Virus record (IMG/VR): IMGVR_UViG_3300012204_000007
Coordinates: 1-64,000 of that record
DNA length: 64,000 nt
Origin: a virus
Direction: 5' to 3' (one strand)
Part shown: positions 52,881 to 60,588 of the stretch, piece by piece
Position numbering within the stretch: position 1 is the stretch's first letter
Layout of the letters: every line of letters begins with the position of its first letter
Position numbers and translations under genes: made by a program
The notes under the pieces: generated by a model
Told to the model about the DNA's origin: nothing
The model's database searches: none
The model's input: only the letters and a program-made list of their open reading frames with translations

Positions 52881-53046
52881 TGGTATCCCTTACTCTCTTT
52901 GCAATGTCATGGAGCAACTTGCTAGCGTGCCGCTCGGCTGACCGAAACGAACGGAATGCTCTTGGCTTGCCATCCTTGGAAACACGAATGCCGGTATAGA
53001 GACTACGAATGTAGTATCGCCGACCGTACCTTTCTACTTCAAACAT
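52870..53046 (-). CDS. Basic protein (integrase-DNA-binding-like)
   Basis: 58 aa, Arg-rich (VERYGRRYYIRSLYTGIRVSKDGKPRAFRS). The strand-rich pattern with KDGK recalls AP2/integrase arm-type DNA binding, but no firm match. Confidence 0.55.
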   Translation of the reverse strand: MFEVERYGRRYYIRSLYTGIRVSKDGKPRAFRSFRSAERHASKLLHDIAKRVRDTNEN

Positions 53047-53294
53047 TAGGACACTTTGACCGTGTCTCCAACACGCACAATCTGACCGTAAAACTTACGG
53101 TTTTTGTACGGGTCGGGGCCGACGAAGTAGTGTGTTACGCCCTGAGGCATATCGACCACGCGACCGCTGTATTCGTTGCCAAAAACAGAAGTTGCTTCCA
53201 GCCTGACAAGAAAACCATTGCCCTCGGCAATAGTATCTTTGATTGCCTTTTTTGACTTGGGCCTTCCAGCGCCAATCCAGATACCTTGCGTCAT
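53046..53294 (-). CDS. Hypothetical basic protein
   Basis: 82 aa from ATG 53294 after AGGAGGAATC. Small beta-barrel look (YGQIVRVGDTVKVS end). Not recognised. Confidence 0.6.
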   Translation of the reverse strand: MTQGIWIGAGRPKSKKAIKDTIAEGNGFLVRLEATSVFGNEYSGRVVDMPQGVTHYFVGPDPYKNRKFYGQIVRVGDTVKVS

Positions 53295-53302
53295 GATTCC
53301 TC

Positions 53303-53398
53303 CTAGAGTTTGGTCCACCAGAATGGTAGCACAGTGGCAAGCCACCATGCAACCACGAGCCAGGCGATTGTAAGAACAACCTTCCCGCGTGTGGTCAT
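53303..53398 (-). CDS. Single-pass membrane microprotein, leaderless
   Basis: 31 aa: MTTRGKVVLTIAWLVVAWWL then ATVLPFWWTKL. TTGCGT, 17 nt, TAGCCT, six bases, ATG. Confidence 0.5.
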   Translation of the reverse strand: MTTRGKVVLTIAWLVVAWWLATVLPFWWTKL

Positions 53399-53518
53399 GA
53401 GTAAAGGCTAGCACGATTGCCCGAGATACGCAAGCGCAATCGTAATGGCAATATTCAGGGTGAAGGGCATTGTGGAAATGCCCACCACAGTGTTGGGCAA
53501 AACCAAAGGATACAAACA

Positions 53519-53540
53519 AACCCCGGTTTCCCGGGGCTGT
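53519..53540 (-). terminator. Intrinsic terminator
   Basis: CCCCGGG-AAA-CCGGGG then TTTGTTTG on the minus strand, overlapping the end of the 53771-53544 gene. Confidence 0.68.
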
Positions 53541-53543
53541 TTG

Positions 53544-53771
53544 TCAGAAAGCGAACCCGAACTTGGTTCCGCTGTCGTTGCTGTCCGCCTCGACACCACT
53601 ATGCCACTCCCACCCGAGAACGGTAGCGAGCACACCAGCCGCGTGTCCGTGGTTCCATGCGGTTGACTTGGAAAGGTCGAGCGGCGTCGTACGCTGCACG
53701 CCGCCACCCTTCGCACGAATCTTTGGGGTGCCGTTCACGTTCACGTACTCAGTACGAATGATGTTGCTCAT
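53544..53771 (-). CDS. Hypothetical protein
   Basis: 75 aa; basic N-half, aromatic C-half. Coupled to the upstream gene by a shared base. Not recognised. Confidence 0.6.
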   Translation of the reverse strand: MSNIIRTEYVNVNGTPKIRAKGGGVQRTTPLDLSKSTAWNHGHAAGVLATVLGWEWHSGVEADSNDSGTKFGFAF

Positions 53772-53956
53772 TAGTTCTCCTGAAAGCGTCGGTTGACATG
53801 CTTGGACTTACGGTTATACTTGGTACCCGAAGGTACCGGCGAAGTTGCGGAAGACTTACGCAATTCTATCATTGCGTCAATGTAATGGCGGTTGCCAGCC
53901 TTGCGTGACTGATTACGCCGATTCTTACCGCTCTGGCGATTGGTCCTGTTTGCCAT
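53771..53956 (-). CDS. Highly basic protein
   Basis: 61 aa, about 28% Arg/Lys, Asn-rich (NRTNRQSGKNRRNQSRK). Probably nucleic-acid or ribosome binding. Coupled on both sides. Confidence 0.6.
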   Translation of the reverse strand: MANRTNRQSGKNRRNQSRKAGNRHYIDAMIELRKSSATSPVPSGTKYNRKSKHVNRRFQEN

Positions 53957-54174
53957 TAGTCGACCGCCATTCCAATAATGCCCTCGCGCTTGAGAATACG
54001 AATCTCAGTCTCAGCGTCCTTACGTAGATTCAGAGTGGCCGCCTTAATGAAACGCTCGCGGTCAAACTGTTCATTGAATTCTCCGCACATGTCAGCAAAG
54101 TCACAGACAAGTGCGAGATTGGCGCGGTTGGCGTCGAGGGTGTGGGCGATGGCTTCAAAGTGCTTTCTGGTCAT
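53956..54174 (-). CDS. Hypothetical helical protein, leaderless
   Basis: 72 aa. TTGACT, 17 nt, TAGTCT, six bases, ATG; the spacer contains TTACGATAG. First gene of a three-gene unit. Not recognised. Confidence 0.6.
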   Translation of the reverse strand: MTRKHFEAIAHTLDANRANLALVCDFADMCGEFNEQFDRERFIKAATLNLRKDAETEIRILKREGIIGMAVD

Positions 54175-54280
54175 GGGTAAAGACTAGCCTATCGTAACAG
54201 ATGAGTCAAGTAGTGATGGGCAATGATTTGATAATGCCCACCATCAATCTTGTGGTGGGCAAAATGAGAGAATAAAAGAA

Positions 54281-54298
54281 AAGGGCCGGTAGGCCCTT
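54281..54298 (-). terminator. Intrinsic terminator with TACC/GGTA loop
   Basis: AAGGGCC-TACC-GGCCCTT on the minus strand then TTTTCTTTT. The loop and closing pairs spell GCCGGTA on the plus strand. Confidence 0.75.
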
Positions 54299-54305
54299 GA
54301 CTTTC

Positions 54306-54626
54306 TCAGTATTCGCGGTCGCTCTGATAATACTGCTCTTCCCAGTAGTCACGCTCGCGCTGAGCCTCCATCATGTCGTACTCCCGTGCGGCCAGCGTCT
54401 CCCACTGCTGTTCGGTCTCGCGCTCTTCCCAGTCGAGCACGGTCTGTAGTTCGTCGCGGTCGTGTTGGGTGACGGACTCCATGTCAGACTCTGACACGTA
54501 CCGGCGAGATTCGGGGTCGGTCTGGTCGTGCTCCCACGTGGGGTGGTTGTCATCCCACTCTTCGGCGTGCGCCTGGCGCGCGGTGTTGGTACGGCTGTCG
54601 GGGTCAAAGGCTTCGATGTAGGTCAT
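54306..54626 (-). CDS. Highly charged helical protein, leaderless
   Basis: 106 aa from ATG 54626. Very rich in Asp/Glu/Arg/Gln/Tyr, long helices (REYDMMEAQRERDYWEEQYYQSDREY). Promoter TTGACA, 18 nt, TACGAT, six bases, ATG, with ATTACGATAG just upstream of the -35. Function unknown. Confidence 0.62.
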   Translation of the reverse strand: MTYIEAFDPDSRTNTARQAHAEEWDDNHPTWEHDQTDPESRRYVSESDMESVTQHDRDELQTVLDWEERETEQQWETLAAREYDMMEAQRERDYWEEQYYQSDREY

Positions 54627-54754
54627 GTGACCATCGTACTTCACGATTCCCAGGGATGTCAAGGCCCTATCGTAATGGCGTGAAGTGGGGTGGCGGGTCT
54701 TTTGAAAATGCCCACCATCTGCATGTGTTGGGCAAAACCAAAACGCATTGAAAA

Positions 54755-54797
54755 TACCCCGCTTGACATAGCCACTACTCCATGTCAAGCGGGGTAA
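54755..54797 (-). terminator. Long hairpin terminator
   Basis: TACCCCGCTTGACAT (54755) pairs with ATGTCAAGCGGGGTA over 15 bp, followed on the minus strand by TTTTC. Both arms contain TTGACA/TGTCAA. Confidence 0.68.
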
Positions 54798-54807
54798 GAT
54801 GGTGGGG

Positions 54808-55029
54808 TCAGACGTGCTTGAGTTCGCGCAGGGCCGCTTCGGCAATGTCGGTGCCGAACTTGTCCGCGAGGAAGATGCGCGAACCCATGAGGTCGCCCGT
54901 GCGGCGCAGGTCGCGGTACTTGCCTCGTCCGCTCGCGTACTCGACAGCGGTCAGGATGAGCGCGTTGCGCTTGGCAGCCTTGTCGGCGTGGTTGTGAAGG
55001 ACGGTGGCGGGAGTCGGGTTCTTGGTCAT
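54808..55029 (-). CDS. Hypothetical basic protein, leaderless
   Basis: 73 aa from ATG 55029. TTGACA, 18 nt, CATAAT, six bases, ATG. Helical, Arg/Ala rich. Not recognised. Confidence 0.6.
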   Translation of the reverse strand: MTKNPTPATVLHNHADKAAKRNALILTAVEYASGRGKYRDLRRTGDLMGSRIFLADKFGTDIAEAALRELKHV

Positions 55030-55110
55030 GTCTCTATTATGGGCCATGTGGGAGAGTGGTGTCAACAGATAATTTGAAAATGCCCAACAGGTGTTGGGCA
55101 AAACCCCGAG

Positions 55111-55182
55111 TTAGCGGGGTTTTGCGACAAAGGGCTTAGGCGATGGTAACCTAGGCACTGGCGGCGGGTATTGAATCTGCAT
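55111..55182 (-). CDS. Proline-rich micropeptide
   Basis: 23 aa, MQIQYPPPVPRLPSPKPFVA then KPR, with a perfect AGGAGGAATT ribosome site. Strong translation signal for so short a frame; the stop lies inside a terminator hairpin (AACCCCG/CGGGGTT). Confidence 0.5.
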   Translation of the reverse strand: MQIQYPPPVPRLPSPKPFVAKPR

Positions 55183-55209
55183 AATTCCTCCTAATTCATG
55201 ATAACACAA

Positions 55210-55524
55210 TTACTTGCAAAGACCATGAACCGTGTAACCATAGTCCTGTGAGGTGGTTCCCTGCAATATGGCTTTATTGACAATGGCCATATTGCCGGTA
55301 TAGGTAACATCACCGTTCGGAAGGGTGACCACCGCGTGATGCGGGTAGCCATCCTTGGGCTGACAGCGCTCCATGAGCACAACGGGGCTTCCAGCAGGGT
55401 GGGGGCGCGTGTCAGCGGCAGGATTGGCCTGCGCCTGGAATGATGTGAAGGCAACATGAACCGCGAAGGCGAGAATCGCAAGAATCTTCACAATATGTGC
55501 GTCACGCTTGGTCGGCTTGTTCAT
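55210..55524 (-). CDS. Small secreted protein, leaderless
   Basis: 104 aa. Signal peptide (KRDAHIVKILAILAFAVHVAFTSF, cleavage near AQANP). Two Cys in the mature part. TTGCGC, 18 nt, TAATCT, six bases, ATG; the spacer holds ATTACGATA. Confidence 0.65.
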   Translation of the reverse strand: MNKPTKRDAHIVKILAILAFAVHVAFTSFQAQANPAADTRPHPAGSPVVLMERCQPKDGYPHHAVVTLPNGDVTYTGNMAIVNKAILQGTTSQDYGYTVHGLCK

Positions 55525-55553
55525 ATCCCAAGATTAGCACATGTTATCGTAAT

Positions 55554-55950
55554 CGCGCAATATAGGATACCGGGCATTCCCAAAATGCCCAACACTGCGT
55601 GTGTTGGGCAAAAAGATAATTTTCAAGCGGATTATTGACTTTATCGTAATCGTGTGATACCGGGTGCTGGGCATAGTTGGTTGCCGAAGGCAACCATTGC
55701 ATGTGCATAGGCATACTGCCGGTATGCCAGGGTGCCGCCGGTATGGTCACATACCCTCAGTACGTTGTCCCATGCATTGTTTGTCTCACAGTGTGGTCTT
55801 CCCCCAGTCCACAGAATGGACACTTTCAAACTACTTTCATGTGTTTCCGCAGGTCAGAGCGTTGCGCCCAAGTTTTTACCTTTCTGCTGGGCATATTCCC
55901 TATGCGTGTCCTACCTTGGTACTGCAACACAAACCACTACCTAGGAGCAC
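55554..55950. other. Non-coding stretch between divergent units
   Basis: About 400 bp without a credible gene. Holds one GCCCA-type hairpin (55587), a TATCGTAAT site (55642), GGTTGCC-GAA-GGCAACC and two GCCGGTATG copies. Probably the leader/promoter of the GC-rich plus genes. Confidence 0.4.
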
Positions 55951-55953
55951 ACC

Positions 55954-56139
55954 ATGGCAAGCACAAGCGTCCCTCGGGCGGAGATTCAGCCGGGCATGAT
56001 TCTGCGCTCGACGCGGTGGAGTGAACTGCTCATCCTCAGCGCACCGAACAGTCGCGGCATGGTTCGTTGTGAAACGTACGATTCCACGGGCACGGCAATT
56101 GTCGTTGTCCTTCCCTACAAGGTCATTAGGTGGCTCTGA
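55954..56139 (+). CDS. Small basic protein
   Basis: 61 aa after TAGGAGCACACC. SH3-like beta pattern (IQPGMILRSTRWSELLILS). GC-rich codons unlike most of the window. Not recognised. Confidence 0.6.
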   Translation: MASTSVPRAEIQPGMILRSTRWSELLILSAPNSRGMVRCETYDSTGTAIVVVLPYKVIRWL

Positions 56140-56140
56140 C

Positions 56141-56653
56141 ATGTGTAACCAGACCCTCGCTCATGGTGTGACCACCGTGTGCAGCAAGGTCCGCCCGGAA
56201 TGCCACGCTCCCTCGGGCTACAGCGTCAAGGACTACAGCGCAAAGCAAGCACCCAATGGCATCGCACCCCGTGACCGTATGCGTGACGTCATCCTCGCAT
56301 TCTGGGAGTCGCAGGGGGTCGCACGTTGGGTGTCTGGCGGCAAGGGTGGGGGCGGCCGGTGGCAGGTGCGCGACATGGTGAACGGTGGCGCGGAATGGCT
56401 TCCTCTCGCTGACGGTACCGAATGGGGCAGTGGCCGTGCGCAGGTCGCAGAGTTCTCCCACATCGTGTCAACCAACAATCGTGGCGCATGGTGCGCTTGC
56501 AATCTGCTTCCTGAATCGGGAGCAACTAATGCGGCACGTGGGGAGATGAGCATTGTGACCCTCTCGCCCGGTGCACGTGCCTTGCTCGCGGCGTGGCCTG
56601 CCTACTGGACCAAACACTACGCGCGGAAGGCTTCACTCGCTCGGCTGTCCTGA
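56141..56653 (+). CDS. Hypothetical protein
   Basis: 170 aa from ATG 56141, one base after the previous stop. RMRDVILAFWESQGVARWVSGGKGGGG in the middle; Trp-rich. High GC. Not recognised. Confidence 0.6.
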   Translation: MCNQTLAHGVTTVCSKVRPECHAPSGYSVKDYSAKQAPNGIAPRDRMRDVILAFWESQGVARWVSGGKGGGGRWQVRDMVNGGAEWLPLADGTEWGSGRAQVAEFSHIVSTNNRGAWCACNLLPESGATNAARGEMSIVTLSPGARALLAAWPAYWTKHYARKASLARLS

Positions 56654-56659
56654 CAACAC

Positions 56660-56688
56660 TGCCCGGGGGAGCATCCGCTCCCCCGGGC
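56660..56688 (+). terminator. GC-rich hairpin
   Basis: GCCCGGGGGAGC-ATCC-GCTCCCCCGGGC between two plus genes; no T-run, so it may attenuate instead of ending transcription. Confidence 0.6.
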
Positions 56689-56710
56689 CAACACTGAAAG
56701 AGAGACCATC

Positions 56711-56956
56711 ATGACTCGCTCTGCCACTCCCCCGGTCGCTGTTTGGTTCGGCGCTCCCGCCTTCCTTGACTATGACAGCCATGGTGACCTGACCCTCTGG
56801 TTGGGTGCGCCGAACAGTGCCTACCCGCGTGCGCTCATGTCACAGAACAAGTGCGACAGCACGGTGTGGGACATGCTCATGACCCTGTTCGATGCCGACG
56901 ACCTGGCCCACCTAGTCAAGCAGCGTGACGCATGGTCAAGCGTTAATGACTTCTAA
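56711..56956 (+). CDS. Hypothetical protein
   Basis: 81 aa after AAAGAGAGACC. High GC, aromatic. Last gene before the composition change near 57.1 kb. Not recognised. Confidence 0.6.
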   Translation: MTRSATPPVAVWFGAPAFLDYDSHGDLTLWLGAPNSAYPRALMSQNKCDSTVWDMLMTLFDADDLAHLVKQRDAWSSVNDF

Positions 56957-56961
56957 TCCCA

Positions 56962-57000
56962 CAGGAAGCCCTCAGATTGGCTCTGAGGGCTTCCTGTTTT
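56962..57000 (+). terminator. Intrinsic terminator
   Basis: AGGAAGCCCTCAGA-TTGGC-TCTGAGGGCTTCCT then GTTTT; 14-bp stem. Confidence 0.8.
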
Positions 57001-57170
57001 ATCTGTGGGTACCGACCCCATTGGGACCCCCCGCACGTCTCCTAGGGCCCATTCTGTGCGTCTGAGACGCCTTCCCACGTGCGCACTATCCTGTGCTGCG
57101 CATAGCGCTCTCGGGGTAGTATCATACAAGATAGATATTTTTTAACATTTACAAATATTGATATAATAGT
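57001..57170. other. Non-coding composition boundary
   Basis: GC-rich sequence changes abruptly near 57.12 kb to AT-rich (TTTTTTAACATTTAC). No gene. Possible genome-end or module junction. Confidence 0.4.
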
Positions 57171-57332
57171 CTAGTCTTTTTGTAGACTTTCAGCGGGACT
57201 CCATGTCCATCCCCACCGCTTGTTACACGGGGTATGATGTTTATGAATACCACACGGTGGAGAACCCACTGGGCAGTCCGGTGAATATTTCCAACAAACT
57301 TCTATAAGTTCATCGTTGTCATATATACACAT
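57171..57332 (-). CDS. Small zinc-binding protein
   Basis: 53 aa, MCIYDNDELIEVCWKYSPDC then further Cys/His (PPCGIHKHHTPC). TAATG overlap with the gene above. Last gene of the thyX operon direction. Confidence 0.55.
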   Translation of the reverse strand: MCIYDNDELIEVCWKYSPDCPVGSPPCGIHKHHTPCNKRWGWTWSPAESLQKD

Positions 57333-57547
57333 TACTCTTCTACCGGCCCCGGTATAAAAATATCTGGGTTGTTGTGACCCTTGTTCTCATGATGTTCATA
57401 TAGTTCGTTGGCGGTATCTTCATCAAGATGAGTTAGTATAGCCATACCAATGTCATACAGTCTCATTAGTAGTGCTATTTGAACAAGGTCTTGTTCTGAG
57501 GGCTCACTTACTAATACCGGCGGTAGTTCTTCGTTCCAGTCGTTCAC
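57332..57547 (-). CDS. Acidic hypothetical protein
   Basis: 71 aa, acidic, helical. Coupled both sides. Not recognised. Confidence 0.62.
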   Translation of the reverse strand: MNDWNEELPPVLVSEPSEQDLVQIALLMRLYDIGMAILTHLDEDTANELYEHHENKGHNNPDIFIPGPVEE

Positions 57548-57747
57548 TCTTCATCGCTCCATTCAAATGTCATAGTACAATACATTGTAACATCTAAAGT
57601 AAATTGGTCTGTCCATGTTGTTTCTGAATCTACGTCAACCGTAGTTAGAACAGCATTTTCAGGTAGTTTTAGTGCATTGAGGGCAGCAATAATCTCTGCC
57701 TTACCGCCGCTGCCTACATTTACCTTAACGCTCTTGTGAACCCTCAC
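57544..57747 (-). CDS. Hypothetical protein
   Basis: 67 aa, ATGA-coupled to the ATPase gene. Alternating beta pattern. Not recognised. Confidence 0.62.
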   Translation of the reverse strand: MRVHKSVKVNVGSGGKAEIIAALNALKLPENAVLTTVDVDSETTWTDQFTLDVTMYCTMTFEWSDEE

Positions 57748-58904
57748 AGTTCCTCTTTCTTGTAGTTAGAGATTTCCATGCGTGCTGCTTGAGCACTCTC
57801 TGGGTGAAGTTTCAAGATATTGACAAACTCCGCCATAGATGGGAACTTAGGTAGTTTTACTGCTACCGGCTCGTCATATACCCACAAGAACATCTCTTCT
57901 ATCTGAGAATCTATTGGCGGTAGAAGATGAATCTTCTTATCCATCCTACCGGCGCGGATAAGAGCATCGTCTAGGTTCTCAACATGATTTGTTGTCATAA
58001 ATGTCATGAGGCCGTTAGGAGTTGCTACGCCATCTAGAGCGTTGAGAAGGCCAGCCAATGTTGGGCCTGGTCCTAAGTCAGAATCTCTAGTCACACTACT
58101 AGAGAAGATATCAACATCTTCCAATAGTAGAATAGAGTTGTCTTCAATTGTATTGATAGCACTCACCAACATATTGTCATCCTTAAGTGCAGCCAGGGAG
58201 AGTGAGTATAGACTCATCTTGTACCTATGCGCAATAGCCGCCACGAGAGAGGACTTACCATTGCCAGGTGGACCATAGAACAGATAGCCTCTGTGCCACG
58301 GTGCACCGATTCTTTCGTACTTCTTCTCATTCTCAAAAAACCCGCTAATGTCATCTAGCAAAGAGTTTTTTACACCTTTCGGCAGAAAGATAGACTCAAT
58401 ATCGCGGTATGATAATGGAGACTGGCTCCAATAACTACTGGTATAGGTAAGGATATTTACCGTCTTGGTCTCCATCTTGCGCGCTTCTGTAAGTTCTTCG
58501 AACTTCTCAAGTAGCATTTCGATACCGGCGCGGGTACGACATTTGAAAATCATCTCACCCTTTGGCTTGTTACCATCGTACGAGTCAATGATAACATTGG
58601 TCTCAGGCATCGCTACAGAAATCTTATATTCGTAACCTCTATAGTTGACCTTAGAAGTACCATTTTGGTTGTAGACCTTGTGCAAGCCTATTGAGTTAGA
58701 CTCTACGCGAGTATGGTTCGTCTTGGTCTCATCGACCAACCAGCGCAGCAGTGCTGGATAGATATACGCAGAGCCATCTACGGTCATTGTATATTGAAAC
58801 CTCTCTTCGTATCTTGTTTTTAGGTCTCTAGAGAGAGACCACGCTGTGGTCGCCACACTGAGCGCAGTCGCGGCGGTAGCGAGTTTACTCTTCTTCTTCG
58901 TCAT
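57744..58904 (-). CDS. BCS1-like AAA ATPase
   Basis: 386 aa. N-terminal hydrophobic/helical start (TAATALSVATTAWSLS), a BCS1-type linker, then the AAA core: Walker A GYLFYGPPGNGKSSLVAAIA at about 208-227, Walker B ILLLEDVDIF, sensor 1 TFMTTNHVENLDDALIRAGRMDKKI with Arg finger region. BCS1-like ATPases unfold or move proteins; phage and bacterial versions are of unknown role, some linked to defence. Overlaps its neighbours. Confidence 0.85.
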   Translation of the reverse strand: MTKKKSKLATAATALSVATTAWSLSRDLKTRYEERFQYTMTVDGSAYIYPALLRWLVDETKTNHTRVESNSIGLHKVYNQNGTSKVNYRGYEYKISVAMPETNVIIDSYDGNKPKGEMIFKCRTRAGIEMLLEKFEELTEARKMETKTVNILTYTSSYWSQSPLSYRDIESIFLPKGVKNSLLDDISGFFENEKKYERIGAPWHRGYLFYGPPGNGKSSLVAAIAHRYKMSLYSLSLAALKDDNMLVSAINTIEDNSILLLEDVDIFSSSVTRDSDLGPGPTLAGLLNALDGVATPNGLMTFMTTNHVENLDDALIRAGRMDKKIHLLPPIDSQIEEMFLWVYDEPVAVKLPKFPSMAEFVNILKLHPESAQAARMEISNYKKEEL

Positions 58905-59172
58905 CGCCTGTCTCTATCTCCCAAAAGTTTTCCATACGTAGCAAAGTGCCCCTGTCATCCATAGGGATAAGGTCCAACTTAATGGATGCATTTTCTCTTG
59001 TATAGTATGGTCTCGTTAGTACGTCCATCATGTCATAATCATAATCTTGACCCAACTCAATCTCTATAATGCCTGTGCGACCACATATTACTCGCTCTCT
59101 CTTGTCGTCATCAATCTCGACAAGAAAGACCTTGTATTGCTTGGTCTTAATATGCTGCAATCCATTATTCAC
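58885..59172 (-). CDS. Acidic hypothetical protein
   Basis: 95 aa from GTG 59172 (GGAG seven bases upstream; ATG 59196 would overlap thyX more). Ends ETGDDEEEE. Overlaps the ATPase gene by 20 nt. Not recognised. Confidence 0.58.
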   Translation of the reverse strand: MNNGLQHIKTKQYKVFLVEIDDDKRERVICGRTGIIEIELGQDYDYDMMDVLTRPYYTRENASIKLDLIPMDDRGTLLRMENFWEIETGDDEEEE

Positions 59173-59938
59173 TAATATTCTCCGAATATGTCTCAAAAGC
59201 CTCTAATTGGGCAACACGCTTGCGCAGTTGCTCAAGTTCCTTGGCATCTTCGCGCCAATCGTACTTCTTGTAGGCGGCATATGTCAGGGGCATCTGCTTG
59301 GCAAATAACCTCTCGATTTCCTGAGCCACCATACGAATTTCATACAGAGCATTAGGGTCATTGCGAAGTGTAAGGAACTGCATCACATTGCGAGGGTTGG
59401 CGGTAGCATAGAACTGGGTCATAATACCGACCGGTAGCACATCTCTTGCTATCTCGCGTGCAATACCAAGCCCCAGCATCTTTTGATAAGCAAACCAAGA
59501 CTCAGTATATGCATACCTAGTTTGATTAAATACTTGTTTATATTGCTCATTATTACCAGGCTCAAATCGGTACGAACCAACTTTCCCAGTCTGGACTAGT
59601 GGTCTATCTGGTGCCGCTACATAGAATCTTGAGTCTAGTTCCTTATACCGGCCCGAGGTCTCGTTATACGACCATGTGCGGTGGCGCATAAACTCACGCG
59701 CCACAAAGATTGGAGTATCTATAAAAAAGGTGAGCGACCCGTGCTCGAATGGCGACATGTGTCGCTCGCGGTAGAGAAAGTTGATAAGCCCTTCTTGCTT
59801 ACCAGACTCAGCCAACTTTTGCTGAGCATCACTACCAAAGTTACTTACCCATGCCGCACGGCACACATCTTCGTCAGATGCATTGCTCTTTATAAGTTCT
59901 ACTGTGCTGTTTGATACAAATTTAAGTTTAGTTGTCAT
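59165..59938 (-). CDS. thyX: Flavin-dependent thymidylate synthase ThyX
   Basis: 257 aa. ThyX signature RHRTWSYNETSGRY (RHRxxSxNxxSxRY) at about 84-97; HMSPFEHGSLTFFIDTP before it and RNVMQFLTLRNDPNAL later are conserved. Converts dUMP to dTMP using FADH2 and methylene-THF. C-terminal KELEQLRKRVAQLEAFE is an extra coiled coil. Feeds DNA synthesis together with the ribonucleotide reductase. Confidence 0.93.
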   Translation of the reverse strand: MTTKLKFVSNSTVELIKSNASDEDVCRAAWVSNFGSDAQQKLAESGKQEGLINFLYRERHMSPFEHGSLTFFIDTPIFVAREFMRHRTWSYNETSGRYKELDSRFYVAAPDRPLVQTGKVGSYRFEPGNNEQYKQVFNQTRYAYTESWFAYQKMLGLGIAREIARDVLPVGIMTQFYATANPRNVMQFLTLRNDPNALYEIRMVAQEIERLFAKQMPLTYAAYKKYDWREDAKELEQLRKRVAQLEAFETYSENISE

Positions 59939-60176
59939 TATTCCTTAGGTTTTCTACTATCTCGCCAATATTGGCTCTAATCTGGTCCCATGTATATATA
60001 CTAATACCAAATACAGTTCGGCATGCAAAGCATTTGAGTTCTGGTTCTGAGTGCTGTCCGACTACGGGGACAAGTTCGCTCTGACAGTCTGGACATACTA
60101 TCACGGGAGCATCGCCATTGGCTACCGCTGAGCGGTAGACATGAATTGCAGGCCATTTGTCTTCGTCCCTCACCAA
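59928..60176 (-). CDS. Zinc-ribbon protein
   Basis: 82 aa with CPDCQSEL and CFACRTVF. Overlaps thyX by 11 nt. Function unknown. Confidence 0.65.
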   Translation of the reverse strand: MVRDEDKWPAIHVYRSAVANGDAPVIVCPDCQSELVPVVGQHSEPELKCFACRTVFGISIYTWDQIRANIGEIVENLRNNDN

Positions 60177-60379
60177 TAACCTCTTTTAATACGCTTACTA
60201 GACTTGAAATGGTACCATCGGATGGGAAAGAAATCCATCTCACCGTCAATGTTATTAGTCTTGCATATGTGCCATCTACCGCAATCAGAACATGGTATGA
60301 GAGTTCCTTTGACATAGTGTGATGGATGACCATACATTCTGCATATATGCTTTTCCGAAGGTCCTATGATATCTCTCAT
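60170..60379 (-). CDS. Small zinc-binding protein
   Basis: 69 aa with HICRMYGHPSH and PCSDCGRWH...C. Not recognised. Confidence 0.6.
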   Translation of the reverse strand: MRDIIGPSEKHICRMYGHPSHYVKGTLIPCSDCGRWHICKTNNIDGEMDFFPIRWYHFKSSKRIKRGYW

Positions 60380-60510
60380 AATTTAACCATAACTTCCATA
60401 AATATTAGAAAGATGCAAATGCCTACAAGCGATAATAATATTATCGCTGGCCAACTCCATCGTGTTCTCATCTTCGCCACTCTATCATCCACCATCTGTG
60501 ACCAAACCAT
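60376..60510 (-). CDS. Single-pass membrane protein
   Basis: 44 aa: basic helix (VAKMRTRWSWP) then ILLSLVGICIFLIFMEVM. ATGA-coupled to the next gene; no strong ribosome site. Confidence 0.48.
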   Translation of the reverse strand: MVWSQMVDDRVAKMRTRWSWPAIILLSLVGICIFLIFMEVMVKL

Positions 60511-60588
60511 ATTTCTACACTTCTATGAAACCTGAAAACCCTAAACCAACCGTTATGATGGCTCTGTGGATACTTAAACCAAGCGGTA

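Noticed and set aside
53411-53473. 20-codon minus-strand frame starting MPFTLNIAITI
   Set aside because: Hydrophobic, but it has neither ribosome site nor a -10 at the leaderless distance; it overlaps the promoter of the 53398 gene.
54371-54607. Opposite and alternate frames over the charged protein gene
   Set aside because: Shadows created by the biased Glu/Arg codons; no start signals.
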